Shown here in pieces: positions 1 through 8,042 of a stretch of 18,659 bases of DNA (position 1 is its first letter; every line of letters begins with the position of its first letter). The DNA is taken from the NCBI GenBank assembly GCA_028700795.1, contig JAQVRY010000018.1, forward strand, positions 2,695-21,353, read 5' to 3'. A program made the position numbers and the translations under genes. The notes below the pieces were generated by a model. The model was not told the DNA's origin and ran no database searches. It saw only the letters and a list, made by a program, of their open reading frames with translations. The stretch comes from Tissierellia bacterium. Lineage in GTDB: Bacteria; Bacillota; Clostridia; Tissierellales; Sedimentibacteraceae.

Positions 1-1
1 C

Positions 2-127
2 AGTTTTTATTCTGAAAGACAAAGGCTTCTTAAATTTTTAAGCTACTTCCTTCCCATTGAAGACGAAAGTGCTATTCCTAATAATTCAATATTAAGGGAG
101 TTTATTGGAGAAAGTTGTTTTAGATAA
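2..127 (+). CDS. 3' end of a probable uridine-kinase-like nucleoside kinase (partial)
   Basis: Only the last 41 codons are present; the gene enters from the left edge in the frame starting at base 2 and stops at TAA 125-127. The translated tail includes LLKFLSYFLPI, then IPNNSILREFIGESCFR. The SILREFIG-x-S ending is what I recall from the C-terminus of the long clostridial nucleoside kinases that combine a threonyl-tRNA-synthetase-like TGS region with a uridine kinase/phosphoribulokinase P-loop domain. None of the catalytic part is visible, so the assignment rests on this tail alone. The stop codon is followed two bases later by a dispersed two-hairpin repeat. The gene is convergent with the rodA-type gene. 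It could be another protein with a similar tail. Confidence 0.6.
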   Translation, partial: SFYSERQRLLKFLSYFLPIEDESAIPNNSILREFIGESCFR

Positions 128-129
128 GA

Positions 130-244
130 TGCCCTAACCCTATTTTTTTAAGCCAAGGTGCAGAAAAAATAGTGGTAGGTCATTCGCAACGAGTTCCCAA
201 TTTATGCGACGTTAGGAGTAAATAAATTGGTGAACGAGACTGCG
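130..244 (+). repeat. Two-stem-loop dispersed repeat, copy A
   Basis: This element aligns without gaps to 11780-11882 (copy B) over about 100 nt, with about two thirds identity. Stem 1 is formed by TGCCCTAACCCTATTTTTT (130-148) and AAAAAATAGTGGTAGGTCA (164-182), with 16 of 19 positions paired. Stem 2 is formed by CCAATTTA (198-205) and TAAATTGG (223-230), perfectly paired. The stem 2 loop contains TGCGACG and AGGAG, both also found in copy B. It begins two bases after the stop codon of the upstream kinase gene. No ORF, transposase or known RNA family is recognised in it. Confidence 0.75.
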
Positions 245-265
245 AAATAACAGAATTTAATAGAT

Positions 266-293
266 GAGATCCTTCGCTATCGCTCAGGATGAC
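266..293 (+). repeat. Short dispersed repeat (GAGATCC...CTCAGGATGAC type)
   Basis: The segment contains GCTATCGCTCAGGATGAC at 276-293. Its reverse complement recurs at the right edge of the window (18642-18659) with 17 of 18 bases identical. Sequences of this kind are scattered between genes in many bacterial genomes. Here it lies 3' of the rodA-type gene. The function is unknown. Confidence 0.6.
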
Positions 294-350
294 AATCACA
301 GAGCATAGTCGTTTATCGTGGTATTGTAAACACGTGATAATTCTGAGGGC

Positions 351-1502
351 TTACAAGTCATTTAAGTCGATTTTTCCTCTTTTCATTCCTACAGACAGGC
401 ATAGACCTATGGATATCATGTTTACAAGCATGAATGTACCACCATAGCTTATAAATGGAAGAGGGATTCCTGTTACAGGCATCAACCCCATTGTCATTCC
501 TATATTTTCATAAATATGGAATAAAAACATTGCGGTAATGCCTGTTACTATTAGTGAGCCAAACATATTGGCAGCATTTCTTGCTATTCGTATAAGTCTG
601 TATAATAAGACAGCATACAGACATAAAAGAACCAACCCTCCCATAAGACCTAATTCTTCGCCTATTACGGCAAAAATGAAATCTGTTTCCTTTGTTGGAA
701 GGTATCCTAATTGATTTTGTACACCCTTATACAAACCTCTTCCATATATCATTCCCGAGCCTATGGCAGTTTTCGACTGTATTACGTGGTAGCCTTTGTC
801 ATCAGGGTCTAATTCCGGATATAAAAAGGTTACAATTCTGTCAAAGCGAAAATCATCACCTAATGTATAATCCTTCATTATTTGAAAAAATATACTAACC
901 CCCACAATTAACAGTATCAAGCCGACAATCATAAAAAACAGCACATACTTTCTGTCTATACCGGCAATATAAATCATTATTGCTGTAAAAAACATAAATA
1001 CCAAGGCTGTTCCTAAGTCTGGCTGCATTAAAATCAATGCAACAGGTAAAAATGCAAATAACAGGACTTTTAACAGCACTATAGGATGGTTAATATTTTC
1101 TTTATTAATATCAATAAATTTAGCTAAAGAAATTATAACACCGAATTTTGCGATTTCAGAAGGCTGAAAAACTACACCTCCTATTTCTATCCATGAACGC
1201 ACATCTCCCCATTCGGGAGCTTCCACTGGATTTATTAAGGTGTACAAAAGAAGTAAATTTGTCAAAACATAAATAGGTATATAAAAATTTCCGTATAAAT
1301 CATAATCAATTAGAACCAACACTAATAAAGCACCAATACCCAGTGCAAAAGCTATTATTTGTGTTTTTAAAAATGGTTGGCTTCCAACAGCTTTACTCAT
1401 TGTGGCACTGTTTATTACTATAAATCCATATATACTTAATAAAATTGTTGTAATCAACAATATAAAGTCAAACCTCTTTATTTTGCTTTCTTTTTTAAAC
1501 AT
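351..1502 (-). CDS. rodA: SEDS-family peptidoglycan glycosyltransferase, RodA type
   Basis: This is a 383-residue polytopic membrane protein of the SEDS family (RodA/FtsW/SpoVE). These proteins polymerise lipid II into glycan strands and work with a class B penicillin-binding protein. About ten hydrophobic segments are visible. Family signatures include VRSWIEIGGVVFQPSE (about 101-116), MQPDLGTALVF (159-169), GSGMIYGRGLYKG (248-260) and TDFIFAVIGEELG (273-285). The Asp of TDFIF (D274) matches the residue known to be essential in RodA and FtsW. The C-terminus has PVTGIPLPFISYGG. The start follows GGAG at a 7-base spacing. The length and the compact C-terminus favour RodA, but FtsW or SpoVE cannot be fully excluded. 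It stands alone, divergent from ruvC and convergent with the kinase fragment. Confidence 0.85.
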   Translation of the reverse strand: MFKKESKIKRFDFILLITTILLSIYGFIVINSATMSKAVGSQPFLKTQIIAFALGIGALLVLVLIDYDLYGNFYIPIYVLTNLLLLYTLINPVEAPEWGDVRSWIEIGGVVFQPSEIAKFGVIISLAKFIDINKENINHPIVLLKVLLFAFLPVALILMQPDLGTALVFMFFTAIMIYIAGIDRKYVLFFMIVGLILLIVGVSIFFQIMKDYTLGDDFRFDRIVTFLYPELDPDDKGYHVIQSKTAIGSGMIYGRGLYKGVQNQLGYLPTKETDFIFAVIGEELGLMGGLVLLCLYAVLLYRLIRIARNAANMFGSLIVTGITAMFLFHIYENIGMTMGLMPVTGIPLPFISYGGTFMLVNMISIGLCLSVGMKRGKIDLNDL

Positions 1503-1571
1503 ATTTTCTCCATTTTTTGTGGTATTATTGCTAAGGAATAAACATAGCGTTAGGCTATTTGGTTTATCCCT

Positions 1572-1580
1572 ATTATATCA
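1572..1580 (-). promoter_or_regulatory. Probable rodA promoter (extended -10)
   Basis: Read on the minus strand, this is TGATATAAT, a perfect TATAAT preceded by the TGN extended -10 element. It lies about 70 bases upstream of the rodA start. No good -35 is seen at the usual spacing, which is normal for extended -10 promoters. It lies back to back with the ruvC promoter. Confidence 0.55.
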
Positions 1581-1643
1581 TATCTTAAAACAATGGAAAA
1601 CAAATATTTCATGAATTATGTTCTTTATATTAGAACAAATGTA

Positions 1644-1652
1644 TGCTATAAT
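1644..1652 (+). promoter_or_regulatory. Probable ruvC operon promoter (extended -10)
   Basis: TGCTATAAT at 1644-1652 is a perfect TATAAT with TGN extension, 27 bases before the ruvC ATG. The -35 candidate TTTATA at 1624-1629 (17-base spacer) is weak. It would drive the packed ruvC-to-yajC gene run. Confidence 0.6.
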
Positions 1653-1679
1653 TTTATATAATAATCGAAAGGGTGAAAT

Positions 1680-2180
1680 ATGTTAATACTTGGAATAGAC
1701 CCGGGGCTGGCAATATCAGGCTACGGAATATTAAATTATGCAGGGAATAAATTTGAAGTAATAGATTATGGTTGTATATTGACTGAAAGCAGTGAAGAAT
1801 TTCCCAAAAGGCTTAAAACTATTTATGACAGTTATATATCTCTTTTAGATATGTACAAGCCTGAAGCCGTTGCAATTGAGGAATTGTTCTATAATAAAAA
1901 CGTAAAAACAGCAATGGCAATTGCTCAGGCAAGGGGAGTGCATCTGCTGGCTGCGGAGAATAAAAATATTCCCCTTTATGAATATACACCTCTTCAAATA
2001 AAGCAGGGAATAGTGGGATACGGAAGAGCTGAAAAAAGACAGGTGCAGGAAATGGTAAAAGTAATACTGAAATTAAAAGAAATTCCAAAGCCTGACGATG
2101 CAGCCGATGGTTTGGCGGCAGCAATTTGTCATGCTCATTCACTGAAATTTGCAGAAAAATTTAAAATTACTAAATATTGA
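1680..2180 (+). CDS. ruvC: Holliday junction resolvase RuvC
   Basis: This is a 166-residue RuvC, the endonuclease that makes symmetric nicks in Holliday junctions migrated by RuvAB. The four acidic residues of the RNase H-like active site can be placed: D7 in LGIDPG, E67 in VAIEELF, and D140 and D143 in PDDAADGLAAA. The length is usual for the family. The ATG follows AAAGGGTGA at a suitable distance and an extended -10 promoter. The stop codon is 8 bases before the ruvA start, so the two are probably cotranscribed. All catalytic residues are present and nothing is unusual. Confidence 0.97.
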   Translation: MLILGIDPGLAISGYGILNYAGNKFEVIDYGCILTESSEEFPKRLKTIYDSYISLLDMYKPEAVAIEELFYNKNVKTAMAIAQARGVHLLAAENKNIPLYEYTPLQIKQGIVGYGRAEKRQVQEMVKVILKLKEIPKPDDAADGLAAAICHAHSLKFAEKFKITKY

Positions 2181-2188
2181 GGGTAAAA

Positions 2189-2773
2189 ATGATAAGTTAT
2201 ATAAAGGGCGAGGTAGTTAAAAAGGGTATTGATTACATAATTTTAGACAACAACAATATTGGATATTACATAAGTACTTCTCTTACTACACTGAATAAAA
2301 TCAGCGAAAAAGAAAAAGTTCTTATTATTACATATATGCATATAAGGGAAGATATTATGGCCTTATATGGATTTTTAACTGCTGATGAAATTGATTTGTT
2401 TAAAAAATTAATTACTGTTAACGGAATAGGACCTAAGGCAGGACTTTCTGTATTGTCAACCTATGAAGCAAATACTGTAAAAGAAATTATTTTAAAAGAA
2501 GATGTGACAAGTATGTCTAAAGTTCCAGGTGTTGGCAAAAAGACAGCTAGCAAAATAATTTTAGAGCTTAAAGACAAGGTTGGTTCAGTAGATGAACTTC
2601 AAGGAAGCGAAATTGTTATCAACAATGAAATGTCTGACGTAGTTGATGCATTAGTTGCTTTAGGGTTTAGCTCTATTGAGGTTAAGAGGACCTTGGATAA
2701 TATGGATATAACCGGTAAGTCTGAAAACGACATAATTAAAGAAGCACTAAAAAATATGAACAGGCAGGGATAA
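2189..2773 (+). CDS. ruvA: Holliday junction branch migration protein RuvA
   Basis: This is a 194-residue RuvA, the tetrameric protein that binds the four-way junction and loads the RuvB motor. It has an N-terminal OB fold (about 1-62, beginning MISYIKGEVV) and two helix-hairpin-helix motifs, NGIGPKAGL (78-86) and VPGVGKKTA (112-120). A flexible linker leads to the small C-terminal domain III that contacts RuvB (about 147-194). I chose the ATG at 2189 over an in-frame TTG at 2177: it gives the family N-terminus and has GAGGG just upstream, whereas the TTG start would overlap ruvC. The stop is one base before ruvB. Confidence 0.96.
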   Translation: MISYIKGEVVKKGIDYIILDNNNIGYYISTSLTTLNKISEKEKVLIITYMHIREDIMALYGFLTADEIDLFKKLITVNGIGPKAGLSVLSTYEANTVKEIILKEDVTSMSKVPGVGKKTASKIILELKDKVGSVDELQGSEIVINNEMSDVVDALVALGFSSIEVKRTLDNMDITGKSENDIIKEALKNMNRQG

Positions 2774-2774
2774 T

Positions 2775-3830
2775 ATGTTTGAAAGAGAAAATGAAATAGT
2801 ATCAGGCACTTTTAATTCCGGAGAAGAGGAATTAGAGCTCAGCTTAAGACCTCAAAAGCTTTCTCAATATATAGGGCAGAATAAAGTAAAAGAAGTTTTG
2901 AATATATTTATAGAATCTGCCAAAATGAGAGCTCAGCCTCTTGACCATGTATTGCTTTCAGGTCCTCCCGGTTTGGGGAAGACTACATTAGCCAATATTA
3001 TATCCAATGAGTTAGGAGTTAATATAAGGGTAACTTCAGGACCTGCAATTGAAAGAGCAGGTGATTTAGCTGCAATACTTACTAATTTAAATGAAAATGA
3101 TGTATTGTTTATTGATGAAATTCACAGACTTAATAAAGTTGTAGAAGAAATAATGTATCCGGCATTAGAAGACTTTGCCCTTGATATAATAATAGGAAAG
3201 GGTCCTTCGGCAAGGTCAATAAGACTTGATTTGCCTAAATTTACACTTATTGGGGCAACAACCCGTTCCGGCATGCTGGCATCTCCTTTAAGGGACAGGT
3301 TTGGAGTTATGTGCAATTTGGATTTCTATGAGCCGGAAGATTTAAAGAAAATTGTATTGCGCTCTGCAAGTATTATAAATATTGAAGTTAACGAAAAAGG
3401 AGCAAATGAAATTGCAAAACGTTCAAGAGGAACTCCTCGAATAGCCAACAGACTATTGAAAAGGGTCAGAGATTATGCAATTGTTAAAGGCGAAGGTATA
3501 ATAGATTTAAAAACTGCAGACGAAGCTCTTAAAATGCTTGAAATTGACGAAATAGGATTAGATAAATTAGACAGGCGAATTTTAAACACTATAATTGATT
3601 TTTACAAGGGAGGCCCTGTAGGTCTTGACACATTGGCAGCTTCCATAGGAGAGGAAAAAGGTACAATAGAAGATGTTTATGAGCCCTATCTTCTGCAGAT
3701 AGGATATTTAAACCGCACACCAAGGGGAAGAGTTGTTTCTGAATTAGGCTACAAGCATGTTAAAAAAACAAGAAAAAAAGAAGATCAAATTAACTTGTTA
3801 GAGGATGATTATGAAAAAGAACTTGATTAA
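2775..3830 (+). CDS. ruvB: Holliday junction branch migration ATPase RuvB
   Basis: This is a 351-residue AAA+ motor that drives branch migration with RuvA. The Walker A motif GPPGLGKT is at 63-70, Walker B with DEIH at 114-117, and sensor 1 in GATTRSG follows. The C-terminal winged-helix DNA-binding domain includes GGPVGLDTLAASIGE and ends with the family-typical tail GYLNRTPRGR. The length is normal. The start follows AGGCAGGGA. The last 20 bases overlap the start of the SpoIID-family gene, which suggests coupled translation. Confidence 0.97.
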   Translation: MFERENEIVSGTFNSGEEELELSLRPQKLSQYIGQNKVKEVLNIFIESAKMRAQPLDHVLLSGPPGLGKTTLANIISNELGVNIRVTSGPAIERAGDLAAILTNLNENDVLFIDEIHRLNKVVEEIMYPALEDFALDIIIGKGPSARSIRLDLPKFTLIGATTRSGMLASPLRDRFGVMCNLDFYEPEDLKKIVLRSASIINIEVNEKGANEIAKRSRGTPRIANRLLKRVRDYAIVKGEGIIDLKTADEALKMLEIDEIGLDKLDRRILNTIIDFYKGGPVGLDTLAASIGEEKGTIEDVYEPYLLQIGYLNRTPRGRVVSELGYKHVKKTRKKEDQINLLEDDYEKELD

Positions 3831-5493
3831 ACTATTTATTATAACTGCTTTGCTGACTTTTTTATTTTCAACAACGGCTTTTAGTAAAACTCAGGATGAC
3901 ATATATGTAAGGGTAAGAATTAGATATCCCAGACTTTTTAACGAGCAGGTATCATTTGAAGGTTATGATGAAATTATTTTATATGATGATGAAGATGAAT
4001 TGTTCAGCCTTGATAATGCTCTTACATTAAGAATTGATTCGTATTATACAGGAAATTATTATTTATCGGACGAAAGCCAAGGTATCCATGGTCCGTACCA
4101 TACAGTGCTGCCGGATGAAATATATTCTTCCTATGAAGAAGCTAATATGAAAGCAGAAGAATTAACAGAAGAATTTGATAGTGAGTTTTATCCTTATTTG
4201 ATTGAAGGCGGATATATTATTGCCGGAGGAAACTTTGCGGATAAAAGCTCTTCACAAGAGTTAGCGGAAGAATTAAGTGATGAAGGCTACAATGCAGAAT
4301 CAATTAATGGTAACCTAAAAAACATAATTGCATATAACAAAAAAAACAAACCTGTATTCATGTATGAAAAGGACATGCCTGTTTATTTTTCTTCGTACAA
4401 CGCAGATGAAGAATATGAAATGATTAAGGTTGACAACAGAGCCTACAGAGGAAGAATAGCACTGAATATAATTGACGACGTCAGGCTTTTAACTATAAAT
4501 CATGTAGAGCTTGAAAATTACCTGTATGGAGTTGTTCCAAATGAAATACCTTCATCTTGGGGAATTGAGTCATTGAAGGCTCAAGCTTTAGCTGCAAGAA
4601 CCTATGCTTTGTACAACATTAAACCAAGGCAAATCTATGATATGGAAGACAATCAAAACAGTCAGGTGTATATGGGTTATGATTATGAAAAGACTTCTAC
4701 CAACAGAGCTGTGGATGAAACTGAAGGACAAATGATTTATTATGAAGGCGAATTAATTCAGGCATTTTATCATTCAACCAGCGGCGGGTCTACAGAAAAC
4801 TCTGAAAATGTCTGGTATGAGGAGCTTCCGTATTTAAGAAGTGTAAATGATGAATTCTCAAATGATTCAGGCTCACCTCATACCACATGGCAGACTACAT
4901 ATTATAAGGAAGACATAATAAGAAATTTAAATCTTGATGAAAATGACGTAGATGAATTGTACGGAATCCAAATAAAGAAGGTTTCTGAAAATAACAGAGT
5001 TATTGAATGTATATTTTTAACCGATGCGGGGGAAATTTCATATAAGAAGGAAAATGCAAGGCTTCTATTAGGATTGAAAAGCTCTTGGTTTTCTATAGTA
5101 AATGGGAATTCATTTTACTTTGCAACCGAATACTTTCCTATAATTGAAAATCAGAAAGATGAAACTCCGCCATCAAGAGGAGTACTTGATTTAATAACAG
5201 AAGAGGAAACAGAAGAACCAATAAGTGAAATAGAGTTTGAAATGGGAAGTATTGCCGGTAACTATGCAATGACCTCTAATGGAATAAAAAAAATTAACAG
5301 GGAAAAATTATCCTTTATAAGTTCAAATGGTGTAGCTACAGTAGATGCTAATTCTGAGCAATATAATTTTGAAGGAAGAGGCTGGGGACATGGTATTGGA
5401 ATGAGCCAGTACGGAGCTAAACAAATGGCTGAAGAAGGATATACCTATGATGAAATATTACAATATTATTATACCGGAGTAACTATTAAATGA
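3811..5493 (+). CDS. SpoIID/LytB-domain cell-wall protein with SPOR-like region
   Basis: This is a 560-residue exported protein. Residues 1-25 form a signal peptide (MKKNL, a hydrophobic core, then a polar A-F-S region). Residues around 105-165 resemble a SPOR-type repeat (YSSYEEANMKAEEL, later GGNF). The SpoIID domain runs from about 210 to the end, with LENYLYGVVPNEIP, SLKAQALAARTYAL, STSGGSTENSENVW and the C-terminal GRGWGHGIGMSQYGA. SpoIID is a lytic transglycosylase that cleaves glycan during spore engulfment; the Glu of VPNEIP (E245) corresponds to its conserved acid. I chose ATG 3811 rather than 3805 because GAGG at 3801-3804 is then well spaced. It could be the sporulation SpoIID itself or a paralogue. 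The stop overlaps queA by four bases. Confidence 0.88.
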   Translation: MKKNLIKLFIITALLTFLFSTTAFSKTQDDIYVRVRIRYPRLFNEQVSFEGYDEIILYDDEDELFSLDNALTLRIDSYYTGNYYLSDESQGIHGPYHTVLPDEIYSSYEEANMKAEELTEEFDSEFYPYLIEGGYIIAGGNFADKSSSQELAEELSDEGYNAESINGNLKNIIAYNKKNKPVFMYEKDMPVYFSSYNADEEYEMIKVDNRAYRGRIALNIIDDVRLLTINHVELENYLYGVVPNEIPSSWGIESLKAQALAARTYALYNIKPRQIYDMEDNQNSQVYMGYDYEKTSTNRAVDETEGQMIYYEGELIQAFYHSTSGGSTENSENVWYEELPYLRSVNDEFSNDSGSPHTTWQTTYYKEDIIRNLNLDENDVDELYGIQIKKVSENNRVIECIFLTDAGEISYKKENARLLLGLKSSWFSIVNGNSFYFATEYFPIIENQKDETPPSRGVLDLITEEETEEPISEIEFEMGSIAGNYAMTSNGIKKINREKLSFISSNGVATVDANSEQYNFEGRGWGHGIGMSQYGAKQMAEEGYTYDEILQYYYTGVTIK

Positions 5494-6524
5494 TAAATTT
5501 TAAAACAAGCGACTTTTATTACGAGCTGCCTGAAAGGCTCATAGCTCAGACACCGATTAAGGAAAGAGACCATTCAAGGCTTTTGGTGCTTGACAAGAAA
5601 ACCGGAAAAATTGAGCATAAGAATTTTTTTAATTTAACTGAATATTTAAATGCAGGAGACTGCTTAGTAATTAACGATACCAAGGTTCTGCCTGCAAGAT
5701 TATTTGGAAATAAAAAAGATACGAAGGCTTTAATAGAAATTCTTTTGCTTAGAAGAATAGATGATAAACAGTGGGAAATATTAGTTAAGCCCGGTAAAAA
5801 GGCAAGAATAGGGACAGAAATTGTTTTTGAAGAAAAATTACTTACGGGTAAAATTGTAGATATCCTTGAAGAAGGCAATAGAATAATTAAATTTGAATAT
5901 GAGGGTATTTTTGAAGAAATATTGGATAAATTAGGGGAAATGCCGCTGCCGCCCTACATACACGAGAAACTGCAGGATAAGGACAGATATCAGACTATCT
6001 ATGCAAAACACTTAGGCTCTGCAGCTGCTCCAACTGCAGGACTTCATTTTAATGACAGACTGCTTGAAGAAATAGAAAAACAGGATGTAAATATTGCAAG
6101 GCTTACCTTGCATGTGGGGCTTGGAACATTCAGACCTGTAAAGACCGAATATATTAATGAGCACATAATGCATTCAGAGTATTTTGAATTAAACAAAAGC
6201 GAAGCAAATAAAATTAATACTGCCAAACAAACAGGCCACAAGGTTATAACCGTAGGTACTACAAGCGTTAGAACATTGGAAACCATTGCTGATGACGAAG
6301 GAATTGTAAATGAAAGCAAGGGATGGACAAATATTTTCATATATCCCGGCTATAAATATAAGGTGGTGGATTCTTTAGTAACTAACTTCCATCTTCCGGA
6401 ATCAACTTTGATTATGCTAGTAAGCGCATTAGCAGGAAAGGAAAATATTATGAAGGCATACAGTGAAGCAGTAGAGAAAGAATACAGATTTTTCAGCTTC
6501 GGTGATGCAATGTATATAAAATAG
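5490..6524 (+). CDS. queA: S-adenosylmethionine:tRNA ribosyltransferase-isomerase QueA
   Basis: This 344-residue enzyme transfers and isomerises the ribosyl group of S-adenosylmethionine onto 7-aminomethyl-7-deazaguanine in tRNA, giving epoxyqueuosine. Family signatures are LIAQTPIKERDHSRLL (17-32), MPLPPYI (151-157), HLGSAAAPTAGLHF (174-187), TLHVGLGTFRPV (206-217) and, near the end, NFHLPESTLIMLVSA. The length matches the family. The ATG overlaps the preceding stop as ATGA, a translational-coupling arrangement, with a distant GGAG at 5476-5479. The next gene, tgt, performs the preceding step in queuosine synthesis. Confidence 0.97.
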   Translation: MINFKTSDFYYELPERLIAQTPIKERDHSRLLVLDKKTGKIEHKNFFNLTEYLNAGDCLVINDTKVLPARLFGNKKDTKALIEILLLRRIDDKQWEILVKPGKKARIGTEIVFEEKLLTGKIVDILEEGNRIIKFEYEGIFEEILDKLGEMPLPPYIHEKLQDKDRYQTIYAKHLGSAAAPTAGLHFNDRLLEEIEKQDVNIARLTLHVGLGTFRPVKTEYINEHIMHSEYFELNKSEANKINTAKQTGHKVITVGTTSVRTLETIADDEGIVNESKGWTNIFIYPGYKYKVVDSLVTNFHLPESTLIMLVSALAGKENIMKAYSEAVEKEYRFFSFGDAMYIK

Positions 6525-6531
6525 GTGAATT

Positions 6532-7650
6532 ATGTTTAAGTTTGAACTAATAAAAGAATCTAAGGAATGCAAGGGAAGATTAGGGAAAATATATACTCCC
6601 CACGGGATTATAGAAACACCCGTATTCATGCCTGTGGGAACAAAGGGAACAGTTAAGGCAATGACGCCTGAAGAATTAAAAGAGCTAAAGGCTGAGATTA
6701 TATTAGGAAATACTTACCACTTGTATTTAAGGCCAGGGCATGAATTAATAAAGGAAGCAGGAGGACTTCACAAATTTATGAACTGGGACGGTCCGATTTT
6801 AACCGACAGCGGTGGATTTCAGGTTTTCAGTTTGGGAGACTTAAGAAAAATAAGAGAAGAAGGCGTTGAGTTCCGCTCACACATAGATGGCTCAAAGCAT
6901 TTCATAAGTCCTGAAGTCTCCATGGAAATACAAAATTATTTAGGCTCTGATATAATGATGGCATTTGATGAGTGTGCGCCATATCCTGCAGATTATGAAT
7001 ATGTTAAAAAGTCTATGGAAAGAACAACCCGCTGGGCGAAAAGGTGCAAGGAATATCACAAAAATACAAAAATCCAAGCTTTATTTGGGATTGTTCAGGG
7101 TGGAATGTACAAGGAGTTAAGGATTGAAAGTGCTAAACAGATTACTGATATTGAGTTTCCGGGGTATGCGGTAGGAGGCTTGAGTGTAGGAGAGCCAAGA
7201 GAGCTGATGTGCGAAGTTATGGACTATACAGTCGAGCTATTACCAAGGGATAAACCAAGATATTTAATGGGTGTTGGGAGCCCTGATTATTTGTTTGAAG
7301 CTGTTGAAAGAGGAATAGATATGGCAGACTGTGTACTGCCTACAAGGATGGCAAGGCACGGTGCATTTTTAACAAGCAAGGGACAGATTACAATCAAGAA
7401 TGCAAAATATAAAAATGATTTCAGTCCCATCGACGAAAACTGCAGCTGCTACACTTGCAGAAATTATTCAAGAGCTTATCTAAGGCATCTATTTGGCGAA
7501 AAAGAAATATTGGGTGCAAGGCTTGCATCAATACATAATTTATTTTTCTTGATTAATTTAATGAAAGGTATTAGAATAAGTATAGCAGAAGATAATTTCA
7601 TGAAATTTAAAAGCGAATTTTATGAAAATTATGGATATAAAAAAACTTAG
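6532..7650 (+). CDS. tgt: tRNA-guanine transglycosylase Tgt
   Basis: This 372-residue enzyme exchanges guanine 34 of GUN-anticodon tRNAs for the queuine precursor preQ1. The catalytic Asp of TDSGGFQ (D92) and the nucleophilic Asp of GIDMADCVLPTR (D266), which aligns with D264 of the E. coli enzyme, are present. So is the zinc site: C304, C306 and C309 in CSCYTC, and H335. The bacterial GGLSVGEP substrate loop is at about 215-222. It starts 7 bases after queA with AGGTGA as the ribosome site. Its stop codon lies inside the Shine-Dalgarno sequence of yajC. Confidence 0.98.
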   Translation: MFKFELIKESKECKGRLGKIYTPHGIIETPVFMPVGTKGTVKAMTPEELKELKAEIILGNTYHLYLRPGHELIKEAGGLHKFMNWDGPILTDSGGFQVFSLGDLRKIREEGVEFRSHIDGSKHFISPEVSMEIQNYLGSDIMMAFDECAPYPADYEYVKKSMERTTRWAKRCKEYHKNTKIQALFGIVQGGMYKELRIESAKQITDIEFPGYAVGGLSVGEPRELMCEVMDYTVELLPRDKPRYLMGVGSPDYLFEAVERGIDMADCVLPTRMARHGAFLTSKGQITIKNAKYKNDFSPIDENCSCYTCRNYSRAYLRHLFGEKEILGARLASIHNLFFLINLMKGIRISIAEDNFMKFKSEFYENYGYKKT

Positions 7651-7658
7651 GAGGAATC

Positions 7659-7997
7659 ATGCCACAGGAATATAGCGGAATAATAATGTTGGTCATTTTC
7701 TTTGCGATAATGTATTTCACAATGATAAGACCACAAAAAAAGAGAGAAAAAGAAACCAAAGCAATGAGAGACAGCTTGTCAACAGGGGATGAAGTAATAA
7801 CCATCGGCGGTATTCACGGAAAAGTTGTTAAAGTGAACGATGAACTTGTTACTATAGAAATGCCTTTTGCTAAACAAAGAATCGAGTTTTCTAAATGGGC
7901 AATAGGAAGTGTTATTAAGAAGGGCAAAGAAAAAGTAGCTCAAGAAGCAGTAGAAGAAATTGAAGAAACTGTTGATGATAAAGAAGAGGACAAATAA
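7659..7997 (+). CDS. yajC: Preprotein translocase accessory subunit YajC
   Basis: This is a 112-residue YajC, the small membrane subunit associated with SecDF and SecYEG. A single N-terminal membrane segment (about 6-22) is followed by the hallmark MIRPQKKREKE and the cytoplasmic motif GDEVITIGGIHGKVVKV. The C-terminal tail is rich in Glu and Asp. A strong AGGAGG lies just before the ATG. Genes for SecD and SecF, which often follow in clostridial genomes, are not in this window. The gene is last in its run and ends directly at a terminator. Confidence 0.95.
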   Translation: MPQEYSGIIMLVIFFAIMYFTMIRPQKKREKETKAMRDSLSTGDEVITIGGIHGKVVKVNDELVTIEMPFAKQRIEFSKWAIGSVIKKGKEKVAQEAVEEIEETVDDKEEDK

Positions 7998-8022
7998 AAA
8001 AGAGCTGATTTGCTCTTTTTTT
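7998..8022. terminator. Bidirectional intrinsic terminator between yajC and the ATPase gene
   Basis: AAAAGAGC (7998-8005) pairs with GCTCTTTT (8012-8019) around the loop TGATTT, and a run of T follows to 8022. Read on the minus strand, the same hairpin is also followed by T residues, so it can end transcription from both convergent genes. Confidence 0.88.
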
Positions 8023-8042
8023 ATTTTCTATCTTTAAAACTG

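Noticed and set aside
308..340. TTATC...GATAA hairpin as a rodA terminator
   Set aside because: The stem is short and bulged and has no T run in either direction.
692..898. Plus-strand open frame inside the rodA-type gene
   Set aside because: Antisense shadow of a clearly conserved membrane protein.
1402..1614. Plus-strand open frame spanning the rodA start and promoter region
   Set aside because: It overlaps the conserved rodA N-terminus on the other strand and has no ribosome site; its hydrophobic look comes from the opposite strand.
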